Shown: positions 1 through 13,321 of the stretch, piece after piece
How the letters are laid out: each line of letters begins with the position of its first letter
Position numbering within the stretch: position 1 is the stretch's first letter
Source: Auanema rhodensis
Lineage: Eukaryota > Nematoda > Chromadorea > Rhabditida > Rhabditidae
Assembly (NCBI GenBank): GCA_964057225.1
Contig: OZ059900.1
Span: 20,413,638 to 20,477,637 of the forward strand
Reading direction: 5' to 3'
Length of the DNA: 64,000 nucleotides
Made by a program: the position numbers and the translations under genes
The notes under the pieces: model-generated
Seen by the model: only the letters and a program-made list of their open reading frames with translations
The model's database searches: none
What the model was told of the DNA's origin: nothing

Positions 1-1024
1 ACCCCTGTTTTTTTGTCGTGAAAGTGGAACTAGACGTTGTACGAACAATTTTGAGCTAGGTTTCATTGACATTGCATGAGTTTGAACACATGAAATCGTA
101 AGTCAGAACCTTGTTTACAGCGAAATTTAAAAAACTGGTTTTCCAGCATAATAAAATATTTCTCATGGGAAATACTGTGTTTTTGTATTTTTCTAGTGTT
201 CAGCATGTAAAATGCTTCATTTTAGTATGTAACACGCTGAAATTCGTTGCATTTGACGACTCATATGAACAAAAATCGATTTAATCAATATTAGCCATAA
301 GGGGCGTACCCTCAGAATATGCTAATTTCCTTAATTTTCTAACCCCTGTTTTTTTGTCGTGAAAGTGGAACTAGACGTTGTACGAACAATTTTGAGCTAG
401 GTTTCATTGACATTGCATGAGTTTGAACACATGAAATCGTAAGTCAAAACCTTGTTTACAGCGAAATTTAAAAAACTGGTTTTCCAGCATAATAAAATAT
501 TTCTCATGGGAAATACTGTGTTTTTGTATTTTTCTAGTGTTCAGCATGTAAAATGCTTCATTTTAGTATGTAACACGCTGAAATTCCTTGCATTTGACGA
601 CTCATATGAACAAAAATCGATTTAATCAATATTAGCCATAAGGGGCGTGCCCTCAGAATATGCTAATTTCCTTAATTTTCTAACTTCTGTTTTTTTGTCG
701 TGAAACTGGAACTAGACGTTGAACGGACAATTTTGAGCTAGGTTTCATTGACATTGCATGAGTTTGAACACATGAAATCGTAAGTCAAAACCTTGTTTAC
801 AGCGAAATTTCCAAAAACTGGTTTTCCAGCATAATAAAATATTTCTCATGGGAAATACTGTGTTTTTGTATTTTTCTAGTGTTCAGCATGTAAAATGCTT
901 CATTTTAGTATGTAACACCCTGAAATTCGTTGCATTTGACGACTCATATGAACAAAAATCGATTTAATCAATATTAGCCATAAGGGGCGTGCCCTCAGAA
1001 TATGCTAATTTCCTTAATTTTCTA
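1..1024 (+). repeat. 3-mer HOR, copy 1 (monomers 1-3)
   Basis: Three monomers of 341, 341 and 342 bp. The first has GTCAGAACC and GCGTACCC, the second TTCCTTGC, and the third ACTTCTG with GAAACTGG and GAACGG. The same order follows in 1025-2048. The window edge may cut a longer unit. Confidence 0.85.
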
Positions 1025-2048
1025 ACCCCTGTTTTTTTGTCGTGAAAGTGGAACTAGACGTTGTACGAACAATTTTGAGCTAGGTTTCATTGACATTGCA
1101 TGAGTTTGAACACATGAAATCGTAAGTCAGAACCTTGTTTACAGCGAAATTTAAAAAACTGGTTTTCCAGCATAATAAAATATTTCTCATGGGAAATACT
1201 GTGTTTTTGTATTTTTCTAGTGTTCAGCATGTAAAATGCTTCATTTTAGTATGTAACACGCTGAAATTCGTTGCATTTGACGACTCATATGAACAAAAAT
1301 CGATTTAATCAATATTAGCCATAAGGGGCGTACCCTCAGAATATGCTAATTTCCTTAATTTTCTAACCCCTGTTTTTTTGTCGTGAAAGTGGAACTAGAC
1401 GTTGTACAAACAATTTTGAGCTAGGTTTCATTGACATTGCATGAGTTTGAACACATGAAATCGTAAGTCAAAACCTTGTTTACAGCGAAATTTAAAAAAC
1501 TGGTTTTCCAGCATAATAAAATATTTCTCATGGGAAATACTGTGTTTTTGTATTTTTCTAGTGTTCAGCATGTAAAATGCTTCATTTTAGTATGTAACAC
1601 GCTGAAATTCCTTGCATTTGACGACTCATATGAACAAAAATCGATTTAATCAATATTAGCCATAAGGGGCGTGCCCTCAGAATATGCTAATTTCCTTAAT
1701 TTTCTAACTTCTGTTTTTTTGTCGTGAAACTGGAACTAGACGTTGAACGGACAATTTTGAGCTAGGTTTCATTGACATTGCATGAGTTTGAACACATGAA
1801 ATCGTAAGTCAAAACCTTGTTTACAGCGAAATTTCCAAAAACTGGTTTTCCAGCATAATAAAATATTTCTCAAGGGAAATACTGTGTTTTTGTATTTTTC
1901 TAGTGTTCAGCATGTAAAATGCTTCATTTTAGTATGTAACACGCTGAAATTCGTTGCATTTGACGACTCATATGAACAAAAATCGATTTAATCAATATTA
2001 GCCATAAGGGGCGTGCCCTCAGAATATGCTAATTTCATTAATTTTCTA
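1025..2048 (+). repeat. 3-mer HOR, copy 2 (monomers 4-6)
   Basis: Tandem copy of 1-1024 at a spacing of 1024 bp. Differences seen include GTACAAAC for GTACGAAC in the middle monomer, and TCAAGGG plus CACGCTG in place of TCATGGG plus CACCCTG in the third. A further single copy of the first-monomer type lies at 2390-2730. Confidence 0.85.
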
Positions 2049-4436
2049 ACCCCTATTTTTTGTCGTGAAAGTGGAACTAGACGTTGTACGAACAATTTTG
2101 AGCTAGGTTTCATTGACATTGCATGAGTTTGAACACATGAAATCGTAAGTCAAAACCTTGTTTACAGCGAAATTTCCAAAAACTGGTTTTCCAGCATAAT
2201 AAAATATTTCTCATGGGAAATACTGTGTTTTTGTATTTTTCTAGTGTTCAGCATGTAAAATGCTTCATTTTAGTATGTAACACCCTGAAATTCGTTGCAT
2301 TTGACGACTCATATGAACAAAAATCGATTTAATCAATATTAGCCATAAGGGGCGTGCCCTCAGAATATGCTAATTTCCTTAATTTTCTAACCCCTGTTTT
2401 TTTGTCGTGAAAGTGGAACTAGACGTTGTACGAACAATTTTGAGCTAGGTTTCATTGACATTGCATGAGTTTGAACACATGAAATCGTAAGTCAGAACCT
2501 TGTTTACAGCGAAATTTAAAAAACTGGTTTTCCAGCATAATAAAATATTTCTCATGGGAAATACTGTGTTTTTGTATTTTTCTAGTGTTCAGCATGTAAA
2601 ATGCTTCATTTTAGTATGTAACACGCTGAAATTCGTTGCATTTGACGACTCATATGAACAAAAATCGATTTAATCAATATTAGCCATAAGGGGCGTACCC
2701 TCAGAATATGCTAATTTCCTTAATTTTCTAACCCCTGTTTTTTTGTCGTGAAAGTGGAACTAGACGTTGTACGAACAATTTTGAGCTAGGTTTCATTGAC
2801 ATTGCATGAGTTTGAACACATGAAATCGTAAGTCAAAACCTTGTTTACAGCGAAATTTCCAAAAACTGGTTTTCCAGCATAATAAAATATTTCTCATGGG
2901 AAATACTGTGTTTTTGTATTTTTCTAGTGTTCAGCATGTAAAATGCTTCATTTTAGTATGTAACACCCTGAAATTCGTTGCATTTGACGACTCATATGAA
3001 CAAAAATCGATTTAATCAATATTAGCCATAAGGGGCGTGCCCTCAGAATATGCTAATTTCCTTAATTTTCTAACCCCTGTTTTTTTGTCGTGAAAGTGGA
3101 ACTAGACGTTGTACGAACAATTTTGAGCTAGGTTTCATTGACATTGCATGAGTTTGAACACATGAAATCGTAAGTCAAAACCTTGTTTACAGCGAAATTT
3201 AAAAAACTGGTTTTCCAGCATAATAAAATATTTCTCATGGGAAATACTGTGTTTTTGTATTTTTCTAGTGTTCAGCATGTAAAATGCTTCATTTTAGTGT
3301 GTAACACGCTGAAATTCGTTGCATTTGACGACTCATATGAACAAAAATCGATTTAATCAATATTAGCCATAAGGGGCGTGCCCTCAGAATATGCTAATTT
3401 CCTTAATTTTCTAACCCCTGTTTTTTTGTCGTGAAAGTGGAACTAGACGTTGTACGAACAATTTTGAGCTAGGTTTCATTGACATTGCATGAGTTTGAAC
3501 ACATGAAATCGTAAGTCAAAACCTTGTTTACAGCGAAATTTAAAAAACTGGTTTTCCAGCATAATAAAATATTTCTCATGGGAAATACTGTGTTTTTGTA
3601 TTTTTCTAGTGTTCAGCATGTAAAATGTTTCATTTTAGTATGTAACACGCTGAAATTCGTTGCATTTGACGACTCATATGAACAAAAATCGATTTAATCA
3701 ATATTAGCCATAAGGGGCGTGCCCTCAGAATATGCTAATTTCCGTAATTTTCTAACCCCTGTTTTTTTGTCGTGAAAGTGGAACTAGACGTTGTACGAAC
3801 AATTTTGAGCTAGGTTTCATTGACATTGCATGAGTTTGAACACATGAAATCGTAAGTCAAAACCTTGTTTACAGCGAAATTTAAAAAACTGGTTTTCCAG
3901 CATAATAAAATATTTCTCATGGGAAATACTGTGTTTTTGTATTTTTCTAGTGTTCAGCATGTAAAATGCTTCATTTTAGTATGTAACACGCTGAAATTCG
4001 TTGCATTTGACGACTCATATGAACAAAAATCGATTTAATCAATATTAGCCATAAGGGGCGTGCCCTCAGAATATGCTAATTTCCTTAATTTTCTAACCCC
4101 TGTTTTTTTGTCGTGAAAGTGGAACTAGACGTTGTACGAACTATTTTGAGCTAGGTTTCATTGACATTGCATGAGTTTGAACACATGAAATCGTAAGTCA
4201 AAACCTTGTTTACAGCGAAATTTAAAAAACTGGTTTTCCAGCATAATAAAATATTTCTCATGGGAAATACTGTGTTTTTGTATTTTTCTAGTGTTCAGCA
4301 TGTAAAATGCTTCATTTTAGTATGTAACACGCTGAAATTCCTTGCATTTGACGACTCATATGAACAAAAATCGATTTAATCAATATTAGCCATAAGGGGC
4401 GTGCCCTCAGAATATGCTAATTTCCTTAATTTTCTA

Positions 4437-6486
4437 ACTTCTGTTTTTTTGTCGTGAAACTGGAACTAGACGTTGAACGGACAATTTTGAGCTAGGTTTC
4501 ATTGACATTGCATGAGTTTGAACACATGAAATCGTAAGTCAAAACCTTGTTTACAGCGAAATTTCCAAAAACTGGTTTTCCAGCATAATAAAATATTTCT
4601 CAAGGGAAATACTGTGTTTTTGTATTTTTCTAGTGTTCAGCATGTAAAATGCTTCATTTTAGTATGTAACACGCTGAAATTCGTTGCATTTGACGACTCA
4701 TATGAACAAAAATCGATTTAATCAATATTAGCCATAAGGGGCGTGCCCTCAGAATATGCTAATTTCCTTAATTTTCTAACCCCTGTTTTTTTGTCGTGAA
4801 AGTGGAACTAGACGTTGTACGAACAATTTTGAGCTAGGTTTCATTGACATTGCATGAGTTTGAACACATGAAATCGTAAGTCAAAACCTTGTTTACAGCG
4901 AAATTTCCAAAAACTGGTTTTCCAGCATAATAAAATATTTCTCATGGGAAATACTGTATTTTTGTATTTTTCTAGTGTTCAGCATGTAAAATGCTTCATT
5001 TTAGTATGTAACACGCTGAAATTCGTTGCACTTGACGACTCATATGAACAAAAATCGATTTAATCAATATTAGCCATAAAGGGCGTGCCCTCAGAATATG
5101 CTAATTTCATTAATTTTCTAACCCCTGTTTTTTTGTCGTGAAAGTGGAACTAGACGTTGTACGAACAATTTTGAGCTAGGTTTCATTGACATTGCATAAG
5201 TTTGAACACATGAAATCGTAAGTCAAAACCTTGTTTACAGCGAAATTTCCAAAAACTGGTTTTCCAGCATAATAAAATATTTCTCATGGGAAATACTGTG
5301 TTTTTGTATTTTTTTAGTGTTCAGCATGTAAAATGCTTCATTTTAGTATGTAACACGCTGAAATTCGTTGCATTTGACGACTCATATGAACAAAAATCGA
5401 TTTAATCAATATTAGCCATAAGGGGCGTGCCCTCAGAATATGCTAATTTCATTAATTTTCTAACCCCTATTTTTTGTCGTGAAAGTGGAACTAGACGTTG
5501 TACGAACAATTTTGAGCTGGGTTTCATTGACATTGCATGAGTTTGAACACATGAAATCGTAAGTCAAAACCTTGTTTACAGCGAAATTTCCAAAAACTGG
5601 TTTTCCAGCATAATAAGATATTTCTCATGGGAAATACTGTGTTTTTGTATTTTTTCAGTGTTCAGCATGTAAAATGCTTCATTTTAGTATGTAACACGCT
5701 GAAATTTGTTGCATTTGACGACTCATATGAACAAAAATCGATTTAATCAATATTAGCCATAAGGGGCGTGCCCTCAGAATATGCTAATTTCCTTAATTTT
5801 CTAACCCCTGTTTTTTTGTCGTGAAAGTGGAACTAGACGTTGTACGAACAATTTTGAGCTAGGTTTCATTGACATTGCATGAGGTTGAACACATGAAATC
5901 GTAAGTCAAAACCTTGTTTACAGCGAAATTTCCAAAAACTGGTTTTCCAGCATAATAAAATATTTCTCATGGGAAATACTGTGTTTTTGTATTTTTCTAG
6001 TGTTCAGCATGTAAAATGCTTCATTTTAGTATGTAACACGCTGAAATTCGTTGCATTTGACGACTCATATGAACAAAAATCGATTTAATCAATATGAGCC
6101 ATAAGGGGCGTGCCCTCAGAATATGCTAATTTCCTTAATTTTCTAACCCCTGTTTTTTTGTCGTGAAAGTGGAACTAGACGTTGTACGAACAATTTTGAG
6201 CTAGGTTTCATTGACATTGCATGAGTTTGAACACATGAAATCGTAAGTCAAAACCTTGTTTACAGCGAAATTTAAAAAACTGGTTTTCCAGCATAATAAA
6301 ATATTTCTCATGGGAAATACTGTGTTTTTGTATTTTTCTAGTGTTCAGCATGTAAAATGCTTCATTTTAGTATGTAACACGCTGAAATTCGTTGCATTTG
6401 ACGACTCATATGAACAAAAATCGATTTAATCAATATTAGCCATAAGGGGCGTGCCCTCAGAATATGCTAATTTCCTTAATTTTCTA
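4437..6486 (+). repeat. 6-monomer cassette, domain A full copy (monomers 14-19)
   Basis: Ordered monomer types: GAACGG/TCAAGGG; CTGTATTTTT with GCACTTG and AAAGGGCG; GCATAAG; CCCCTATTTTTT with GAGCTGGG and TTTTTCAGTG; GAGGTTG with ATATGAGCC; TTAAAAAAC. Total length is 2050 bp. A second full-length copy of the same 2050 bp lies in domain C at 58791-60840, and five-monomer versions at 11614-13321 and 18105-19812. Confidence 0.85.
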
Positions 6487-7854
6487 ACCCCTGTTTTTTT
6501 GTCGTGAAAGTGGAACTAGACGTTGAACGGACAATTTTGAGCTAGGTTTCATTGACATTGCATGAGTTTGAACACATGAAATCGTAAGTCAAAACCTTGT
6601 TTACAGCGAAATTTCCAAAAACTGGTTTGCCAGCATAATAAAATATTTCTCAAGGGAAATACTGTGTTTTTGTATTTTTCTAGTGTTCAGCATGTAAAAT
6701 GCTTCATTTTAGTATGTAACACGCTGAAATTCGTTGCATTTGACGACTCATATGAACAAAAATCGATTTAATCAATATTAGCCATAAGGGGCGTGCCCTC
6801 AGAATATGCTAATTTCCTTCATTTTCTAACCCCTGTTTTTTTGTCGTGAAAGTGGAACTAGACGTTGTACGGACAATTTTGAGCTAGGTTTCATTGACAT
6901 TGCATGAGTTTGAACACATGAAATCGTAAGTCAAAACCTTGTTTACAGCGAAATTTAAAAAACTGGTTTTCCAGCATAATAAAATATTTCTCATGGGAAA
7001 TACTGTGTTTTTGTATTTTTCTAGTGTTCAGCATGTAAAATGCTTCATTTAAGTATGTAACACGCTGAAATTCGTTGCATTTGACGACTCATATGAACAA
7101 AAATCGATTTAATCAATATTAGCCATAAGGGGCGTGCCCTCAGAATATGCTAATTTCCTTAATTTTCTAACCCCTGTTTTTTTTGTCGTGAAAGTGGAAC
7201 TAGACGTTGAACGGACAATTTTGAGCTAGGTTTCATTGACATTGCATGAGTTTGAACACATGAAATCGTAAGTCAAAACCTTGTTTACAGCGAAATTTCC
7301 AAAAACTGGTTTTCCAGCATAATAAAATATTTCTCATGGGAAATACTGTGTTTTTGTATTTTTCTAGTGTTCAGCATGTAAAATGCTTCATTTTAGTATG
7401 TAACACGCTGAAATTCGTTGCATTTGACGACTCATATGAACAAAAATCGATTTAATCAATATTAGCCATAAGGGGCGTGCCCTCAGAATATGCTAATTTC
7501 CTTAATTTTCTAACCCCTGTTTTTTTGTCGTGAAAGTGGAACTAGACGTTGTACTAACAATTTTGAGCTAGGTTTCATTGACATTGCATGAGTTTGAACA
7601 CATGAAATTGTAAGTCAAAACCTTGTTTACAGCGAAATTTCCAAAAACTGGTTTTCCAGCATAATAAAATATTTCTCATGGGAAATACTGTGTTTTTGTA
7701 TTTTTCTAGTGTTCAGCATGTAAAATGCTTCATTTTAGTATGTAACACGCTGAAATTCGTTGCATTTGACGACTCATATGAACAAAAATCGATTTAATCA
7801 ATATTAGCCATAAGGGGCGTGCCCTCAGAATATGCTAATTTCCTTAATTTTCTA

Positions 7855-8880
7855 ACCCCTGTTTTTTTGTCGTGAAAGTGGAACTAGACGTTGTACGAAC
7901 AATTTTGAGCTAGGTTTCATTGACATTGCATGAGTTTGAACACATGAAATCGTAAGTCAAAACCTTGTTTACAGCGAAATTTCCAAAAACTGGTTTTCTA
8001 GCATAATAAAATATTTCTCATGGGAAATACTGTGTTTTTGTATTTTTCTAGTGTTCAGCATCTAAAATGCTTCATTTTAGTATGTAACACGCTGAAATTC
8101 GTTGCTTTTGACGACTCATATGAACAAAAATCGATTTAATCAATATTTGCCATAAGGGGCGTGCCCTCAGAATATGCTAATTTCCTTAATTTTCTAACCC
8201 CTGTTTTTTTGTCGTGAAAGTGGAACTAGACGTTGTAGGAACAATTTTGAGCTTGGTTTCATTGACATTGCATGAGTTTGAACACATGAAATCGTAAGTC
8301 AAAACCTTGTTTACAGCGAAATTTCCAAAAACTGGTTTTCTAGCATAATAAAATATTTCTCATGGGAAATACTGTGTTTTTGTATTTTTCTAGTGTTCAG
8401 CATCTAAAATGCTTCATTTTAGTATGTAACACGCTGAAATTCGTTGCATTTGACGACTCATATGAACAAAAATCGATTTAATCAATATTAGCCATAAGGG
8501 GCGTGCCCTCAGAATATGCTAATTTCCTTAATTTTCTAACCCCTGTTTTTTTGTCGTGAAAGTGGAACTAGACGTTGTACGAACAATTTTGAGCTAGGTT
8601 TCATTGACATTGCATGAGTTTGAACACATGAAATCGTAAGTCAAAACCTTGTTTACAGCGAAATTTCCAAAAACTGGTTTTCCAGCATAATAAAATATTT
8701 CTCATGGGAAATACTGTGTTTTTGTATTTTTCTAGTGTTCAGCATGTAAAATGCTTCATTTTAGTATGTAACACGCTGAAATTCGTTGCATTTGACGACT
8801 CATATGAACAAAAATCGATTTAATCAATATTAGCCATAAGGGGCGTGCCCTCAGAATATGCTAATTTCCTTAATTTTCTA
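7855..8880 (+). repeat. 3-mer HOR, 1026 bp, copy 1 (monomers 24-26)
   Basis: First monomer: TTTTCTAGC, CATCTAAAAT, TTGCTTTTGAC and ATATTTGCC. Second: GTAGGAAC with GCTTGGTTT. Third: majority type. The next 1026 bp repeat this with no difference that I could find by eye, implying a recent tandem duplication. Confidence 0.9.
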
Positions 8881-9906
8881 ACCCCTGTTTTTTTGTCGTG
8901 AAAGTGGAACTAGACGTTGTACGAACAATTTTGAGCTAGGTTTCATTGACATTGCATGAGTTTGAACACATGAAATCGTAAGTCAAAACCTTGTTTACAG
9001 CGAAATTTCCAAAAACTGGTTTTCTAGCATAATAAAATATTTCTCATGGGAAATACTGTGTTTTTGTATTTTTCTAGTGTTCAGCATCTAAAATGCTTCA
9101 TTTTAGTATGTAACACGCTGAAATTCGTTGCTTTTGACGACTCATATGAACAAAAATCGATTTAATCAATATTTGCCATAAGGGGCGTGCCCTCAGAATA
9201 TGCTAATTTCCTTAATTTTCTAACCCCTGTTTTTTTGTCGTGAAAGTGGAACTAGACGTTGTAGGAACAATTTTGAGCTTGGTTTCATTGACATTGCATG
9301 AGTTTGAACACATGAAATCGTAAGTCAAAACCTTGTTTACAGCGAAATTTCCAAAAACTGGTTTTCTAGCATAATAAAATATTTCTCATGGGAAATACTG
9401 TGTTTTTGTATTTTTCTAGTGTTCAGCATCTAAAATGCTTCATTTTAGTATGTAACACGCTGAAATTCGTTGCATTTGACGACTCATATGAACAAAAATC
9501 GATTTAATCAATATTAGCCATAAGGGGCGTGCCCTCAGAATATGCTAATTTCCTTAATTTTCTAACCCCTGTTTTTTTGTCGTGAAAGTGGAACTAGACG
9601 TTGTACGAACAATTTTGAGCTAGGTTTCATTGACATTGCATGAGTTTGAACACATGAAATCGTAAGTCAAAACCTTGTTTACAGCGAAATTTCCAAAAAC
9701 TGGTTTTCCAGCATAATAAAATATTTCTCATGGGAAATACTGTGTTTTTGTATTTTTCTAGTGTTCAGCATGTAAAATGCTTCATTTTAGTATGTAACAC
9801 GCTGAAATTCGTTGCATTTGACGACTCATATGAACAAAAATCGATTTAATCAATATTAGCCATAAGGGGCGTGCCCTCAGAATATGCTAATTTCCTTAAT
9901 TTTCTA
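8881..9906 (+). repeat. 3-mer HOR, 1026 bp, copy 2 (monomers 27-29)
   Basis: Apparent exact copy of 7855-8880, directly adjacent. All rare markers (GTAGGAAC, GCTTGGTTT, TTGCTTTTGAC, ATATTTGCC) sit at the same offsets. Confidence 0.9.
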
Positions 9907-11955
9907 ACCCCTGTTTTTTTGTCGTGAAAGTGGAACTAGACGTTGTACGAACAATTTTGAGCTAGGTTTCATTGACATTGCATGAGTTTGAACACATGAA
10001 ATCGTAAGTCAAAACCTTGTTAACAGCGAAATTTCCAAAAACTGGTTTTCCAGCATAATAAAATATTTCTCATGGGAAATACTGTGTTTTTGTATTTTTC
10101 TAGTGTTCAGCATGTAAAATGCTTCATTTTAGTGTGTAACACGCTGAAATTCGTTGCATTTGACGACTCATATGAACAAAAATCGATTTAATCAATATTA
10201 GCCATAAGGGGCGTGCCCTCAGAATATGCTAATTTCCTTAATTTTCTAACCCCTGTTTTTTTGTCGTGAAAGTGGAACTAGACGTTGTACGAACAATTTT
10301 GAGCTAGGTTTCATTGACATTGCATGAGTTTGAACACATGAAATCGTAAGTCAAAACCTTGTTTACAGCGAAATTTAAAAAACTGGTTTTCCAGCATAAT
10401 AAAATATTTCTCACGGGAAATACTGTGTTTTTGTATTTTTCTAGTGTTCAGCATGTAAAATGTTTCATTTTAGTATGTAACACGCTGAAATTCGTTGCAT
10501 TTGACGACTCATATGAACAAAAATCGATTTAATCAATATTAGCCATAAGGGGCGTGCCCTCAGAATATGCTAATTTCCTTAATTTTCTAACCCCTGTTTT
10601 TTTGTCGTGAAAGTGGAACTAGACGTTGTACGAACAATTTTGAGCTAGGTTTCATTGACATTGCATGAGTTTGAACACATGAAATCGTAAGTCAAAACCT
10701 TGTTTACAGCGAAATTTCCAAAAACTGGTTTTCCAGCATAATAAAATATTTCTCATGAGAAATACTGTGTTTTTGTATTTTTCTAGTGTTCAGCATGTAA
10801 AATGCTTCATTTTAGTATGTAACACGCTGAAATTCGTTGCATTTGACGACTCATATGAACAAAAATCGATTTAATCAATATTAGCCATAAGGGGCGTGCC
10901 CTCAGAATATGCTAATTTCCGTAATTTTCTAACCCCTGTTTTTTTGTCGTGAAAGTGGAACTAGACGTTGTACGAACAATTTTGAGCTAGGTTTCATTGA
11001 CATTGCATGAGTTTGAACACATGAAATCGTAAGTCAAAACCTTGTTTACAGCGAAATTTAAAAAACTGGTTTTCCAGCATAATAAAATATTTCTCATGGG
11101 AAATACTGTGTTTTTGTATTTTTCTAGTGTTCAGCATGTAAAATGCTTCATTTTAGTATGTAACACGCTGAAATTCGTTGCATTTGACGACTCATATGAA
11201 CAAAAATCGATTTAATCAATATTAGCCATAAGGGGCGTGCCCTCAGAATATGCTAATTTCCTTAATTTTCTAACCCCTGTTTTTTTGTCGTGAAAAATGA
11301 ACTAGACGTTGAACGGACAATTTTGAGCTAGGTTTCATTGACATTGCATGAGTTTGAACACATGAAATCGTAAGTCAAAACCTTGTTTACAGCGAAATTT
11401 AAAAAACTGGTTTTCCAGCATAATAAAATATTTCTCATGGGAAATACTGTGTTTTTGTATTTTTCTAGTGTTCAGCATGTAAAATGCTTCATTTTAGTAT
11501 GTAACACGCTGAAATTCGTTGCATTTGACGACTCATATGAACAAAAATCGATTTAATCAATATTAGCCATAAGGGGCGTGCCCTCAGAATATGCTAATTT
11601 CCTTAATTTTCTAACCCCTGTTTTTTTGTCGTGAAACTGGAACTAGACGTTGAACGGACAATTTTGAGCTAGGTTTCATTGACATTGCATGAGTTTGAAC
11701 ACATGAAATCGTAAGTCAAAACCTTGTTTACAGCGAAATTTCCAAAAACTGGTTTTCCAGCATAATAAAATATTTCTCAAGGGAAATACTGTGTTTTTGT
11801 ATTTTTCTAGTGTTCAGCATGTAAAATGCTTCATTTTAGTATGTAACACGCTGAAATTCGTTGCATTTGACGACTCATATGAACAAAAATCGATTTAATC
11901 AATATTAGCCATAAGGGGCGTGCCCTCAGAATATGCTAATTTCCTTAATTTTCTA
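9907..11955 (+). repeat. 6-monomer duplicated block, copy 1 (monomers 30-35)
   Basis: Ordered markers: TTGTTAACAG with TTAGTGTG; TCTCACGGG with AATGTTTCA; CTCATGAGAA with TCCGTAATT; TTAAAAAAC; GAAAAATGAAC with GAACGG; GAAACTGG with GAACGG and TCAAGGG. The same series recurs 5125 bp downstream at 15032-17079. This is an exact multiple of the monomer (15 monomers), so the underlying unit may be a 15-mer HOR whose other half has diverged. Confidence 0.88.
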
Positions 11956-13321
11956 ACCCCTGTTTTTTTGTCGTGAAAGTGGAACTAGACGTTGTACGAA
12001 CAATTTTGAGCTAGGTTTCATTGACATTGCATGAGTTTGAACACATGAAATCGTAAGTCAAAACCTTGTTTACAGCGAAATTTCCAAAAACTGGTTTTCC
12101 AGCATAATAAAATATTTCTCATGGGAAATACTGTATTTTTGTATTTTTCTAGTGTTCAGCATGTAAAATGCTTCATTTTAGTATGTAACACGCTGAAATT
12201 CGTTGCATTTGACGACTCATATGAACAAAAATCGATTTAATCAATATTAGCCATAAGGGGCGTGCCCTCAGAATATGCTAATTTCATTAATTTTCTAACC
12301 CCTATTTTTTGTCGTGAAAGTGGAACTAGACGTTGTACGAACAATTTTGAGCTGGGTTTCATTGACATTGCATGAGTTTGAACACATGAAATCGTAAGTC
12401 AAAACCTTGTTTACAGCGAAATTTCCAAAAACTGGTTTTCCAGCATAATAAAATATTTCTCATGGGAAATACTGTGTTTTTGTATTTTTTCAGTGTTCAG
12501 CATGTAAAATGCTTCATTTTAGTATGTAACACGCTGAAATTTGTTGCATTTGACGACTCATATGAACAAAAATCGATTTAATCAATATTAGCCATAAGGG
12601 GCGTGCCCTCAGAATATGCTAATTTCCTTAATTTTCTAACCCCTGTTTTTTTGTCGTGAAAGTGGAACTAGACGTTGTACGAACAATTTTGAGCTAGGTT
12701 TCATTGACATTGCATGAGGTTGAACACATGAAATCGTAAGTCAAAACCTTGTTTACAGCGAAATTTCCAAAAACTGGTTTTCCAGCATAATAAAATATTT
12801 CTCATGGGAAATACTGTGTTTTTGTATTTTTCTAGTGTTCAGCATGTAAAATGCTTCATTTTAGTATGTAACACGCTGAAATTTGTTGCATTTGACGACT
12901 CATATGAACAAAAATCGATTTAATCAATATGAGCCATAAGGGGCGTGCCCTCAGAATATGCTAATTTCCTTAATTTTCTAACCCCTGTTTTTTTGTCGTG
13001 AAAGTGGAACTAGACGTTGTACGAACAATTTTGAGCTAGGTTTCATTGACATTGCATGAGTTTGAACACATGAAATCGTAAGTCAAAACCTTGTTTACAG
13101 CGAAATTTAAAAAACTGGTTATCCAGCATAATAAAATATTTCTCATGGGAAATACTGTGTTTTTGTATTTTTCTAGTGTTCAGCATGTAAAATGCTTCAT
13201 TTTAGTATGTAACACGCTGAAATTCGTTGCATTTGACGACTCATATGAACAAAAATCGATTTAATCAATATTAGCCATAAGGGGCGTGCCCTCAGAATAT
13301 GCTAATTTCCTTAATTTTCTA
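11614..13321 (+). repeat. 5-monomer version of the A/C cassette (monomers 35-39)
   Basis: Same order as 4437-6486 but lacking the third (GCATAAG/CTGGACG) monomer. Its second monomer (11956-12297) has the CTGTATTTTT marker yet lacks GCACTTG and AAAGGGCG, so it looks recombinant. The missing monomer and the hybrid lie side by side. An unequal exchange could have produced both. Confidence 0.8.

Noticed and set aside
336-346. CTAACCC at each monomer junction, resembling one telomere repeat unit
   Set aside because: Only one unit per monomer, followed by CTG, with no tandem CCCTAA run. Chance match.
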